A model generated the notes under the pieces. That model searched no databases. It was not told where the DNA came from and saw only the letters and a list, made by a program, of their open reading frames with translations. Shown piece after piece: positions 1 to 7,716 of a DNA stretch of 64,000 nucleotides. Each line of letters starts with the position of its first letter. Positions within the stretch are counted from its first letter, which is position 1. This DNA is from Oryzicola mucosus (lineage in GTDB: Bacteria; Pseudomonadota; Alphaproteobacteria; Rhizobiales; Rhizobiaceae): the NCBI RefSeq assembly GCF_014534685.1, contig NZ_JACVVX010000004.1, positions 124,001-188,000 of the forward strand, in the 5' to 3' direction. The position numbers and the translations under genes are program-made.

Positions 1-784
1 CTTTTCGGTACCAAGAGCCGCTTTCCAGATAGTTTCCATAGTAAAACCAGCCGCTGGCGACCGCAACGCCGAGGACAATGACGCAGCAATACAGCAATCC
101 TCGTCGAAGCCCATGCCGCCGGTCTTCTGAAAATACCGTCGTCGTCCACAAAACGACGCATAGGGACAAGGCGAACATGCCGACGAAAGTCGCCCTCGAT
201 GCCATCCCCATAGCGCAGACCAGTGCGAGCCGGGCGACGTATCGAGGTTGCACTCCGCGTCGTATGATCAGAGCGCAGAGACCGATCGCGAGCGTTGACG
301 TGAGAACGGCCGCCACATCGTTCATAACGTCTCCCGACACCTTGACGAACGGCGTCCAGGCGGCGGCGAAAGCACCGACGGTCATGGTGATTTTTGGGGA
401 TTGGCTAACAGCCCAGGCTGTCCAGAAGAACGCGGCAACACATCCGACACCAACAAGAAACGTCAACAGCCGCGCCGCCATGACGCCAGAGCGCCAGTCG
501 CCCCATTCAACGGTGGCGCCCACGGTTGGCGCGAGAAAGGCATAATAAAGCGGCGGGTGATGCGAGACATATTGCGGCTTCATCCTGAAGTTTTCGCCGC
601 CGGTATTTATGGGTATTTTGGTCCCGTCGTTCCAGTCCGGGAACCGGCCCTGCGAAAGCTGCCATGCGTAGTCGAGGTGCAACAGCGAATCGTCAGATCC
701 TTTTATTGCGACCATATAAAGCCCAACCACGGCGACATAGGTCAGGAAGACGCCGAGCATGCCAATGGCCATCAGTCGTTTCAT
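1..784 (-). CDS. Membrane glycosyltransferase, GT-C/ArnT-PMT-like (3' part beyond window)
   Basis: The minus strand is open from an ATG at 784 to the left edge with no stop, so only about 261 N-terminal residues are seen. The protein opens with a hydrophobic helix (MKRLMAIGMLGVFLTY), then an extracytoplasmic loop with LDYAWQLSQGRFPDWNDG and YVSHHPPLYYAF, then further hydrophobic segments. A long first loop ending in an HPPLYY-type motif is the hallmark of GT-C enzymes of the ArnT/PMT (dolichyl-phosphate-mannose or undecaprenyl-phosphate sugar) group, which transfer sugars from polyprenyl donors on the periplasmic side. The acceptor cannot be told. The gene lies just beyond the 3' end of tRNA-Arg. 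The family call rests on motif and topology only. Confidence 0.6.
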   Translation of the reverse strand, partial: MKRLMAIGMLGVFLTYVAVVGLYMVAIKGSDDSLLHLDYAWQLSQGRFPDWNDGTKIPINTGGENFRMKPQYVSHHPPLYYAFLAPTVGATVEWGDWRSGVMAARLLTFLVGVGCVAAFFWTAWAVSQSPKITMTVGAFAAAWTPFVKVSGDVMNDVAAVLTSTLAIGLCALIIRRGVQPRYVARLALVCAMGMASRATFVGMFALSLCVVLWTTTVFSEDRRHGLRRGLLYCCVIVLGVAVASGWFYYGNYLESGSWYRK

Positions 785-975
785 GCGAACGCCCCAGAAG
801 CTGCATTCATGACATTTTTCAAAGAAATGTCCTTGGGGTTTCTGCGTCCATCCCTAAAAAGCCGCGGTCTTATCCAAAAAAGTTAACGGCTCGAAGCTAG
901 AGGAACAGTCTATTTCCCCGCACCCTGTATCCGAAGCCCCGTACTTTATTGAAAAGTCTGCGAAAAAGTGAGGTG

Positions 976-1052
976 TGGCGATCCCGACAGGATTCGAACC
1001 TGTGACCATCGGCTTAGAAGGCCGGTGCTCTATCCAGCTGAGCTACGGGACC
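976..1052 (-). tRNA. tRNA-Arg (anticodon UCU)
   Basis: On the minus strand the cloverleaf is complete: acceptor GGTCCCG pairs with CGGGATC (one G-U pair), the D arm contains AGCTCAGCTGGATAGAGC, the anticodon loop is CTTCTAA, and the T loop is TTCGAAT. The anticodon TCT reads AGA/AGG. The 3' CCA is encoded (976-978). The outermost anticodon-stem pair is a C-A mismatch. Confidence 0.95.
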
Positions 1053-1101
1053 GCAACCGGCGCTCGCCGGTGGTTGTGGCATCGATGACGCCATCAAACT
1101 C

Positions 1102-1407
1102 TTAGTGCGTCCAGGGTATCTTACGGTCGAACCTGAAATTATCCGAATAGGACACCTGTCGACGCACCGGCTGCTTGGGCTCCTGGATACGATAGCCGAT
1201 ACCTTGCTTTTCGGCGTAGGCAATAGCCTCTTCGCGGGTTTCGAAGCTGAGGCGGATCTGGCGCTTCATGTCGCGGGATGTCGTGTAGCCCATCAGCGGA
1301 TCGATCGTCTTGGGAACTTCCGGTTCGAATTCGAGCACCCACTGCCCCGTCTTGGCTTTGCCGGACTGCATGGCTGTTTTGGCGGGGCTGAATATGCGAG
1401 CGGACAT
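1102..1407 (-). CDS. NDUFS4-like complex I accessory subunit
   Basis: A 101-residue protein beginning MSARIFSPAKTAMQSGKAKT, with the family core GQWVLEFEPE...IDPLMGYTTSRDMKRQIRLSFETREEA and YAEKQG further on. This matches the ETC complex I subunit family (mitochondrial NDUFS4/18-kDa homologue), found in alphaproteobacteria as a small peripheral subunit of NADH:ubiquinone oxidoreductase. The ATG at 1407 follows AAGAGGT and gives the usual family length; upstream in-frame starts add an unrelated leader. It sits alone between tRNA-Arg and tRNA-Pro, away from any nuo genes. Confidence 0.88.
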   Translation of the reverse strand: MSARIFSPAKTAMQSGKAKTGQWVLEFEPEVPKTIDPLMGYTTSRDMKRQIRLSFETREEAIAYAEKQGIGYRIQEPKQPVRRQVSYSDNFRFDRKIPWTH

Positions 1408-1548
1408 TGCTACCTCTTGTCTACAGCCCGCAGCGACGGGCTCTGGGATGGTCATTACTGCGCAAATGCCGCCGCTGCAAGACACCGATGTTTTTTGCCC
1501 TTGCCATGTCAACGCGAACCCACTAGGCACATCTCCACCGAAACGGTC

Positions 1549-1625
1549 CGGAGTGTAGCGCAGCCTGGTAGCGCACCTGATTTGGGATCAGGGGGTCGTA
1601 GGTTCGAATCCTATCACTCCGACCA
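1549..1625 (+). tRNA. tRNA-Pro (anticodon UGG)
   Basis: Acceptor CGGAGTG pairs with CACTCCG, the D arm is AGCGCAGCCTGGTAGCGC, the anticodon loop TTTGGGA carries TGG, and the T loop is TTCGAAT. The discriminator A is followed by an encoded CCA. A weak promoter-like pair (TTGCCA at 1501-1506 and CTAGGC at 1523-1528) lies about 20 nt upstream. Confidence 0.96.
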
Positions 1626-1727
1626 TCGGTTTTCCGAAATCGCAGATTTCCAAGTCAGCCGGAGAAATCTAAGGTCAATCGAACGCGCGCATCATGCGGT
1701 CGCGATATTCGGCACAGTCCAGCATTC

Positions 1728-1913
1728 CTACCTGTGAGACGGGTGCTCGCGAAACCGCATCACCGCAAGGTTTCGGTTAAGGGATGTCTCGGCGACGGAC
1801 AGCAGCGTATCGGTTTCGGTAAACAACTGGCTGGCTGGAAGCTTGCTGATGAGCGCCCGAAGCTTTCTCAGTTCTTTGTAAATCGTTTCGGCGTTCTGAA
1901 GTGTTGGCGACAT
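1728..1913 (-). CDS. Small hypothetical protein (61 aa)
   Basis: A 61-residue frame, MSPTLQNAETIYKELRKL..., predicted mostly helical and charged, with an AAGGGATG-like ribosome site just before the ATG at 1913. I do not recognise a family. Support is the plausible start and amphipathic helical composition. If it is not a gene, the stretch between tRNA-Pro and 2120 is about 490 bases of non-coding DNA. Confidence 0.35.
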   Translation of the reverse strand: MSPTLQNAETIYKELRKLRALISKLPASQLFTETDTLLSVAETSLNRNLAVMRFREHPSHR

Positions 1914-2119
1914 TGCTTCATCCCTTGCAAGGGTTCAACCGGAGTCGTTACCGAAGGTTCCGTCGATATCGACAGTTCTGCGCGATTCTTGCGGAACGCG
2001 CCTTCCGACCAGCGACGAATACGGCGTGTTAAGATGATGCGGGAAAACTGCATTTGGCGAGCCACGCTCTCGACAACCCGGCCCTCACCTGCACAATGGG
2101 GCTTCGGGGAGGAAGACCT

Positions 2120-2404
2120 TTGGATTTCATCGATATTTATCTCAGTCAGCTCGCCGATCCGTTTCGCATCGGCATGCTGGTGTTTTTGTTGATAACGGCT
2201 GCGAACACTGCGCATGCGACACGACACCGTTGGTTGCCGATCGTTCTGGGGATCGTGTTCGTCGCGGTGCTGATTCCCGCAACGCTCGACCGTAGCGAAG
2301 ACATTGCCATGGTTGCAGCAGTGGGCATCGGCCTGCTCGCCAACCTTACGGTCGTCGCCGCACTGCTCCTGCTCCAGGCGGGATATCGGCGTTTGGCGAA
2401 ATAG
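2120..2404 (+). CDS. Small integral membrane protein, unknown function
   Basis: A TTG start at 2120, preceded by GGGGAGGAAG, gives a 94-residue protein beginning MDFIDIYLSQLADPF. It has three hydrophobic segments (near residues 15-32, 40-55 and 65-85) separated by short polar turns (ATRHRW, DRSED), so it is probably a three-helix inner-membrane protein. No family is recognised. It lies 82 nt upstream of the GlsB-like gene in the same direction and may be cotranscribed with it. Confidence 0.55.
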   Translation: MDFIDIYLSQLADPFRIGMLVFLLITAANTAHATRHRWLPIVLGIVFVAVLIPATLDRSEDIAMVAAVGIGLLANLTVVAALLLLQAGYRRLAK

Positions 2405-2486
2405 CCCCCCTTGCCGGGAACCATTTCCGCCGTAATCGATTGTATTGCCGCCATTAACGGCGCGGACACATTGACCGGAGGGATTC

Positions 2487-2741
2487 ATGGAAGACGCACA
2501 AACAGTCGGCTGGATAGCAGCCATCATCATCGGCGGCATCGCAGGCTGGCTCGCAGAAATGTTCATGAAGAGCAACATGGGCGTTTTCATGAATATCATT
2601 CTCGGCATCATCGGTGCCGCGCTCGCCAATGTTCTGCTTGGGCTTATTGGCGTCAGCCTTGGAGGCTGGATCGGCTACCTCATCGCAGGCTTCATCGGCG
2701 CCTGTATCTTGATAGCAATTGCACGCGCCGTCAGGCGGTGA
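2487..2741 (+). CDS. GlsB/YeaQ/YmgE family stress-response membrane protein
   Basis: An 84-residue protein with three hydrophobic, glycine-rich helices: GWIAAIIIGGIAGWLAE, MNIILGIIGAALANVLL and GGWIGYLIAGFIGACILI. This is the transglycosylase-associated/YeaQ-YmgE pattern of small inner-membrane proteins that are often induced by general stress; their molecular role is poorly defined. The start follows GACCGGAGGGATTC. The last residues are basic (ARAVRR). Confidence 0.85.
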   Translation: MEDAQTVGWIAAIIIGGIAGWLAEMFMKSNMGVFMNIILGIIGAALANVLLGLIGVSLGGWIGYLIAGFIGACILIAIARAVRR

Positions 2742-2772
2742 CGGCAGGTCGGGCGGCTTCCGTCGCCCGCCC

Positions 2773-3462
2773 TTACATATCCAATTTGGTTTGACCTGTA
2801 TCGATGGCCTCTATCGCTTCTGAGGCCATCGATCGGGTTATTTTCGATTTTTGCTCCAGCGCCAGACGGTCAAGACGCTCCACGACACGGATCGCAGTGG
2901 GAAGCGACCTTTCGATACGGCGAACCAGGAACTGAACGACATGCGGGTCGACCTCGACCTGACGGTCGGCGAACAGCTTGGTGATGACGCCTGAGAGCAG
3001 CACGTCATCGGGTTCGTGAATTTCCACAAGCGTCGCCGTTTTCATGCGCGAGGCGAGGTCCGGCAGCGCGATTTTCCATGACATGGGAAAGCCGCGGGAG
3101 ACCAGAAGCAGCGAAGACCCTGCGCCCTTCACCGCATTGATGAGATGAAACAGACCCGTTTCATCCAGCCCATTCGCGCCGATATCGTCGATCAGAACCG
3201 GTGTTGGCTCCAGGCCGCCGACATGGTCCGCTATATCATGAGCCGCCATTTGAACAGCACCCGCCTGCTCGCGCCAGATCGCGGCGAGATGCGATTTTCC
3301 CGAGCCGGCAGGCCCCACCAGCAGAACGATGGGCGTCGGCCATTCCGGCCAGGCATCGATGACGTTCGTTGCCTGCTGGTTGGCCGGGGAGACGACGAGG
3401 TCATCCCGTGACAGACCGACGACATGGCCGAGATCGAGCGGCAATTGACGGGGCGGCATCAC
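2773..3462 (-). CDS. hdaA: HdaA, regulatory inactivator of DnaA
   Basis: A 229-residue AAA+ protein. The N-terminal RQLPLDLG is a beta-clamp-binding motif like that of E. coli Hda. It is followed by Walker A GPAGSGKSHLA (about residues 51-61), Walker B VLIDDIGANG and a sensor/lid region. It lacks the DnaA DNA-binding domain. In alphaproteobacteria this homologue joins the sliding clamp to stimulate ATP hydrolysis by DnaA and prevent re-initiation. Its ATG overlaps the stop of the upstream permease by 4 nt, indicating translational coupling. Confidence 0.88.
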   Translation of the reverse strand: MMPPRQLPLDLGHVVGLSRDDLVVSPANQQATNVIDAWPEWPTPIVLLVGPAGSGKSHLAAIWREQAGAVQMAAHDIADHVGGLEPTPVLIDDIGANGLDETGLFHLINAVKGAGSSLLLVSRGFPMSWKIALPDLASRMKTATLVEIHEPDDVLLSGVITKLFADRQVEVDPHVVQFLVRRIERSLPTAIRVVERLDRLALEQKSKITRSMASEAIEAIDTGQTKLDM

Positions 3463-4625
3463 TTTTCCACGGCGGTCTTGTTGGGGACTGGCCGCGCAAT
3501 TCGTGGCGCCGGCTCGTCCACCTGCCCCTTGTAGAGATGCGATTCGAGATAGCGGGAGATGCCGAACCGCACCAGCACACCGATCGCAGCCGCAAGCGGC
3601 ACCGCCATGAGCAAGCCGACAAAGCCGAACAGCGCACCGAAGGCGACAAGCGCGAACATCAACCAGACCGGATGCAGGCCGACGCTCTTGCCCACGAGAC
3701 GCGGCTGCAGGATGTTGCCTTCGATGAACTGGCCGGTGAAAAACACCGCCGCGACCAGGGCCACCATGGTCCAGTCAGGCCAGAACTGGACGAATGCAAC
3801 GCCAACGGCGATGACCAGCCCGACCATCGAACCGATATAGGGAATGAAGGAGATCAGGCCCGCGAACAGGCCGATGAGGATGCCGAAATTCAGGCCCGTC
3901 AAGGTCAGCCCGACGGCATACATAACGCCCAGGATGATGCAGAGCGTACCTTGTCCGCGCACGAAACCAGCGGTCGCGTCGTTGATCTCGGTGGCAAGTT
4001 GACGGACGGTCGTGACGTGGTCGCGCGGCACCCAACCGTCGACGATCGCCACCATCCGGTCCCAATCAAGCAGCATGTAGAACGCCACCACGGGTGTGAT
4101 GACGATCAGGCTGGCGATGGAGAACACCGCCATACTCGACGTCCAGAGAGACTGGAAGATCGTTGAAAGGAAGCCGAGCCCGCTTGTCATGATCGAGTTC
4201 AGGCCTTCGCGCAGATTTTCAGTGCTGACACCGAAGCGCTGTTCCAGCCAGGCCGGATCATAGCTGGTGAGAAAAGCCTGGAATTGCGCGGCATATTCGG
4301 GAATTTTCGCCACGAAGTCGGCCAGTTGCTTGCCCAGGATCGGGATGAGGATCACCAGCGCCAGCAGGACCACGATCAGGAAACTGACCAGGATCACCAC
4401 TGTCGCCATGATGCGCGACAGACCGAGCTTCTGCAGCCGGTCCGCCAGGGGATCGAGGAAATAGGCGAGCGCCATGCCGGCGACAAAAGGCAGCAGAACA
4501 TCGGCGAACAGATAGATGAAACCGGCCAGAATTGCCGCCGCAATCAGCCAGAAACGGATCTGCCTTCGAAACCAGGCAGTCGCCTCGTCTTCCGGAACGA
4601 CGGTAACTTTCGGGGGATTTGTCAT
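3459..4625 (-). CDS. AI-2E family transporter (PerM-like permease)
   Basis: A 388-residue membrane protein of the AI-2E/PerM family: an N-terminal helix pair (FWLIAAAILAGFIYLFADVLLPFVAGMALAY split by a short turn), the PLADRLQKLGLSRIMATV segment, a periplasmic helical region, and C-terminal helices with FIPYIGSMVG and the family block GNILQPRLVGKSVGLHP. Members are trimeric-fold permeases variously linked to autoinducer-2 export, Na+/H+ exchange or lipids; the substrate is not evident here. It is cotranscribed with hdaA and divergent from purM. Confidence 0.85.
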   Translation of the reverse strand: MTNPPKVTVVPEDEATAWFRRQIRFWLIAAAILAGFIYLFADVLLPFVAGMALAYFLDPLADRLQKLGLSRIMATVVILVSFLIVVLLALVILIPILGKQLADFVAKIPEYAAQFQAFLTSYDPAWLEQRFGVSTENLREGLNSIMTSGLGFLSTIFQSLWTSSMAVFSIASLIVITPVVAFYMLLDWDRMVAIVDGWVPRDHVTTVRQLATEINDATAGFVRGQGTLCIILGVMYAVGLTLTGLNFGILIGLFAGLISFIPYIGSMVGLVIAVGVAFVQFWPDWTMVALVAAVFFTGQFIEGNILQPRLVGKSVGLHPVWLMFALVAFGALFGFVGLLMAVPLAAAIGVLVRFGISRYLESHLYKGQVDEPAPRIARPVPNKTAVEK

Positions 4626-4860
4626 AGTCGCTCACTTGCCGCAGCCAAGCTAGCAAATAGGGCGGGGCAAGAGCCATGGTCAAGGAGCAGCGTGGCTAAT
4701 ACGCGGTTGTCGCGATGGCTTCAGGCTGGCGGCATAGTCCAATTGCGGGGAAAACGGGGTTATCGACAGCTCCTGACCCTGGGCTGCCGCCAAGTTCTTG
4801 CGATAGGCAGCCGTTCATGCGAAGAGCGCGGCAAACTCCAACGCATGTCAGGAACCGGCC

Positions 4861-5925
4861 ATGAGCGACGGCAAGAACGGTCTCACCTACGCACAAGCGG
4901 GCGTCGACATCGACGCAGGCAACCGGATGGTGGATCAGATCAAGCCGCTGGTGCGGTCGACCCGCCGCGCCGGCGCGGACAGCGAAATCGGCGGCTTTGG
5001 CGGGCTGTTCGACCTCAAGGCGGCAGGCTTCACCGACCCGATCCTCGTGGCCGCCAATGACGGCGTTGGCACCAAGCTGAAGATCGCCATCGAAGCGGGC
5101 AAGCACGATACGATCGGGATCGACCTCGTGGCGATGTGCGTCAACGACATCGTCGTGCAAGGTGCTGAGCCGCTGTTCTTCCTCGACTATTTCGCTACCG
5201 GGAAGCTCGATCCGGACCAGGGCGTGGCCATCGTCAAGGGCATTGCCGAGGGCTGCAAGCAGGCCGGATGCGCACTGATCGGCGGCGAAACCGCCGAGAT
5301 GCCTGGCATGTATCAGGAGAAGGACTACGACCTCGCCGGCTTTGCCGTGGGCGCGGCAGAACGCGGCCAGTTGCTGCCGGCCGACGACATCGTCGAGGGC
5401 GACGTTCTTTTGGGGCTTTCGTCGTCCGGCGTCCATTCGAACGGTTATTCGCTGGTACGTCGCATCGTGGCGCAGTCTGGTCTGAGCTGGGCGGAAGCTG
5501 CACCCTTCGCGGACGGTCTCACGCTCGCCGAGGCGCTGCTGGAGCCGACCCGCATTTATGTCAAGTCGCTGCTGAAGGCGATCCGCGAGACGCACGGCAT
5601 CAAGGCGCTCGCACACATTACAGGCGGCGGCTTCCCCGACAATATCCCCCGTGTGCTGCCGGAGGATTTTTCCGCCGAACTCGACCTCGAAGCGATCGAT
5701 GTCCCCCCGGTCTTCTCCTGGCTGGCCAAGACGGGTGGCGTGACCCCTGAGGAAATGATGCGCACCTTCAACTGCGGCATAGGCATGATCGCCGTGGTGG
5801 CCGCGGGCCAGGCGGCACAGGTCGCAGCGGTTCTGCAGGAGGCCGGCGAGACTGTGACTCCCATCGGCCGGATCGTGCCGCGACGCGACGCTGGGGTCAT
5901 CTATCGCGGCAAGCTCTCGCTATGA
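4861..5925 (+). CDS. purM: Phosphoribosylformylglycinamidine cyclo-ligase
   Basis: A 354-residue AIR synthetase that closes FGAM to AIR with ATP in purine synthesis. It begins [20 protein letters not shown], a typical PurM start, and shows the nucleotide/substrate motifs [31 protein letters not shown] and [14 protein letters not shown], then [16 protein letters not shown]. Length is normal. The stop overlaps the purN start by 4 nt. The 235-nt region upstream, shared divergently with the AI-2E gene, shows no clear riboswitch. Confidence 0.97.
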   Translation: MSDGKNGLTYAQAGVDIDAGNRMVDQIKPLVRSTRRAGADSEIGGFGGLFDLKAAGFTDPILVAANDGVGTKLKIAIEAGKHDTIGIDLVAMCVNDIVVQGAEPLFFLDYFATGKLDPDQGVAIVKGIAEGCKQAGCALIGGETAEMPGMYQEKDYDLAGFAVGAAERGQLLPADDIVEGDVLLGLSSSGVHSNGYSLVRRIVAQSGLSWAEAAPFADGLTLAEALLEPTRIYVKSLLKAIRETHGIKALAHITGGGFPDNIPRVLPEDFSAELDLEAIDVPPVFSWLAKTGGVTPEEMMRTFNCGIGMIAVVAAGQAAQVAAVLQEAGETVTPIGRIVPRRDAGVIYRGKLSL

Positions 5926-6629
5926 CGCTCGCCCGCAAGCGCGTCGCGGTCCTGATTTCGGGGCGCGGTTCCAACATGTCGGCGCTGATCGACGCTGCAG
6001 CGGATCCAGACTTCCCCGCAGAGATCGTCGGCGTGATTTCCGACAAGCCTGACGCACTGGGGCTGGGGATAGCGGCAAGCCGTGGGCTCGCGACGAAGTC
6101 CCTGCCGCGAAAGGACTATTCGAGCAAGGAAGCGCATGACGGCGCCATCGACGCCGCGCTCGTTGCCATGAAGGCCGACCTGGTCGTACTTGCCGGCTAC
6201 ATGCGCCTGCTGACGGCGCATTTTGTGGAGAAATGGCACGGCCGGATGATCAACATCCACCCTGCCCTGCTGCCTTCGTTCAAGGGCCTGGATACGCATC
6301 GCCGCGCGCTTGAAGCCGGAGTCCGCATTCATGGCTGCACCGTGCACTTCGTCACAGCAGAGATGGATGACGGGCCGATCATCGCACAGGCGGCGGTGCC
6401 GGTCCTCAGCGACGACACCGAAGCCACGCTGACCGCGCGTGTCCTCAAGGCCGAACACCGCATTTATCCGCTTGCCCTGCGGCTCGTGGCCGAAGGTAAG
6501 GCAAAAATGGAAGGCGGCCGCACGGTCTATTCAGCCTTCCACGAAAACGAGGCCAAAGCCATCCTGGTCTCGCCCGACCCGCTTCGCGACGTCGTGGACC
6601 TCGAGGGCCTGGCGCGGATCACGCCTTAG
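5922..6629 (+). CDS. purN: Phosphoribosylglycinamide formyltransferase
   Basis: A 235-residue GAR transformylase that uses 10-formyl-THF. Motifs seen are [15 protein letters not shown] (phosphate site), LAGYMRLL, then the catalytic [13 protein letters not shown] with Asn and His, and [15 protein letters not shown] with the catalytic Asp. The C-terminal tail is somewhat longer than E. coli PurN. It is coupled to purM by an ATGA overlap, the usual rhizobial arrangement. Confidence 0.97.
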   Translation: MTLARKRVAVLISGRGSNMSALIDAAADPDFPAEIVGVISDKPDALGLGIAASRGLATKSLPRKDYSSKEAHDGAIDAALVAMKADLVVLAGYMRLLTAHFVEKWHGRMINIHPALLPSFKGLDTHRRALEAGVRIHGCTVHFVTAEMDDGPIIAQAAVPVLSDDTEATLTARVLKAEHRIYPLALRLVAEGKAKMEGGRTVYSAFHENEAKAILVSPDPLRDVVDLEGLARITP

Positions 6630-6708
6630 CTCAGCCCTTTCGCTGGCATGATCCAGCGCTTGAGCAAGAAATGGAATATTCCCGCGGGCGTACTCGTTGA
6701 GCATATCA

Positions 6709-6737
6709 CCATGGAGGGCTTGCTTAGCCCTCCATGG
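6709..6737 (+). other. Hairpin downstream of purN
   Basis: A perfect 12-bp inverted repeat (CCATGGAGGGCT, loop TGCTT, then AGCCCTCCATGG) lies 80 nt after the purN stop. It has no T-run on either side, so it may be a 3'-end-stabilising hairpin or factor-assisted end of purMN rather than a classical intrinsic terminator. Confidence 0.5.
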
Positions 6738-6816
6738 GGTGCTGTACCCACGCTTAACTCTCTGCAGAGAAGACGGGCCGCCTATTAACCACCAGCAACT
6801 TCTGTGTCGCCGAAAA

Positions 6817-6840
6817 TTATAGTTGCATATGCAATTATAA
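6817..6840. promoter_or_regulatory. Palindromic operator candidate for the MarR regulator
   Basis: A 24-bp near-perfect palindrome with half-sites TTATAGTTGCAT and ATGCAATTATAA (one mismatched pair) ends 17 bp before the MarR-family start codon. AT-rich 20-24 bp dyads at the regulator's own promoter are typical MarR operators. A related element with the same TATAGTTG half lies upstream of the tautomerase gene (7284-7299). Confidence 0.65.
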
Positions 6841-6857
6841 CGATGTAGTCTTCGTGC

Positions 6858-7274
6858 ATGTTTGATCGCTGCATCTACTTCAACACTCTTGCGCTGGCAC
6901 GCCAGTTGGAACGTGTCTGGACCGAAGCCTTCAAACCATTCGACCTTACCCCGCCGCAAGGTTTCATGTTGCGCGCGGTTCTCGCAAAACCAGGACTCTT
7001 ACAGAGCGAGTTGGCTGATGAGCTCAAGATCGCACGAGCCACGGCTACGCGTGGGCTCGACGGGCTGGAAGCCAAAGGTCTGATCGAACGTCGACCGACT
7101 AAGACTGACAAACGCGAGCGCGGGATTGCGCCCACGAAGGAGGCGCTGGCGTTGCATGACAAACTGAATGCTGCGAGCGGCGCTGTCACGGACAGGTTGA
7201 AAGGGATTTTCGGTGAGACGGTTTTCCTAGGCTTTGTCGAGCAGGCCAAGGCCGTCGCATCTAAGCTGGAATGA
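6858..7274 (+). CDS. MarR family transcriptional regulator
   Basis: A 138-residue winged-helix protein. The N-terminal helix MFDRCIYFNTLALARQLERVW leads into LTPPQGFMLRAVLAKPGLLQSELADELKIARATATRGLDGLEAKGLIERRPTKTDKRERG, the MarR HTH and wing with the conserved D-R residues, then a C-terminal dimerisation helix. It has a Cys at position 5 that could be redox-sensitive. It is followed after 42 nt by a tautomerase gene and carries an operator-like palindrome at its own promoter, so it probably represses itself and the tautomerase. The ligand is unknown. Confidence 0.88.
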   Translation: MFDRCIYFNTLALARQLERVWTEAFKPFDLTPPQGFMLRAVLAKPGLLQSELADELKIARATATRGLDGLEAKGLIERRPTKTDKRERGIAPTKEALALHDKLNAASGAVTDRLKGIFGETVFLGFVEQAKAVASKLE

Positions 7275-7283
7275 CCAAAGTCA

Positions 7284-7299
7284 TATAGTTGTATAGCTA
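7284..7299. promoter_or_regulatory. Second MarR-type half-site upstream of the tautomerase
   Basis: TATAGTTGTATAGCTA is an imperfect dyad (10 of 14 positions symmetric across its core) and repeats the TATAGTTG(C/T)AT half of the palindrome at 6817-6840. It lies in the 42-nt gap between the MarR gene and the tautomerase start. Confidence 0.4.
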
Positions 7300-7316
7300 A
7301 TCAAATGGAGAAGAAT

Positions 7317-7709
7317 ATGCCGATACTGAATGTTACGGTGGGAGCAATGCGCAGCCTGTCACTGACCCAGGAAATCTCACACATGCTGTCAGAAGCGACC
7401 AGCACAATCCTTGGCAAAGATCCGAAAGTGACGGCAATTGCAGTCGGTTACATCAATCCCGAGGATTGGATCGTCGCGGGTTCATCGCTCTCTGTCCAAG
7501 GCAGGGCCAGCTTCCAATTGGAGATCAAGGTCACCGACGAGACCAACACCAAGGATGAAAAAGCGCGGTATATCGAGGCGGTATTCAACGGTTTTAACCG
7601 CATTCTCGGCAGCATTCATGAAGAGAGCTATATCCACGTCCACGATGTGCGCGCCGCATCATACGGCTATGGGGGGCAAACGCAGGAATATCGCTATCAC
7701 CACCGCTGA
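7317..7709 (+). CDS. Tautomerase family protein (catalytic Pro-1)
   Basis: A 130-residue protein starting MPILNVTVGAMRSLSLTQEI. The ATG at 7317 is preferred over the one 12 nt upstream because GGAGAAG precedes it and because removal of Met would expose Pro-1, the catalytic base of 4-oxalocrotonate tautomerase/MIF-like enzymes. The middle contains VTAIAVGYINPEDWIVAG and the C-terminus VHDVRAASYGYGG. Length suggests the longer, roughly 130-residue (fused or MIF-like) subgroup. It follows the MarR gene and ends 7 nt before the convergent oxidoreductase. The substrate is unknown; detoxification of aromatic or halogenated compounds is only a guess. Confidence 0.75.
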   Translation: MPILNVTVGAMRSLSLTQEISHMLSEATSTILGKDPKVTAIAVGYINPEDWIVAGSSLSVQGRASFQLEIKVTDETNTKDEKARYIEAVFNGFNRILGSIHEESYIHVHDVRAASYGYGGQTQEYRYHHR

Positions 7710-7716
7710 GGGTTGC

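Noticed and set aside
4626-4860. Possible riboswitch before purM
   Set aside because: I could not fold a purine, THF or ZTP-type aptamer from this 235-nt stretch by eye; no conserved motif was recognised.
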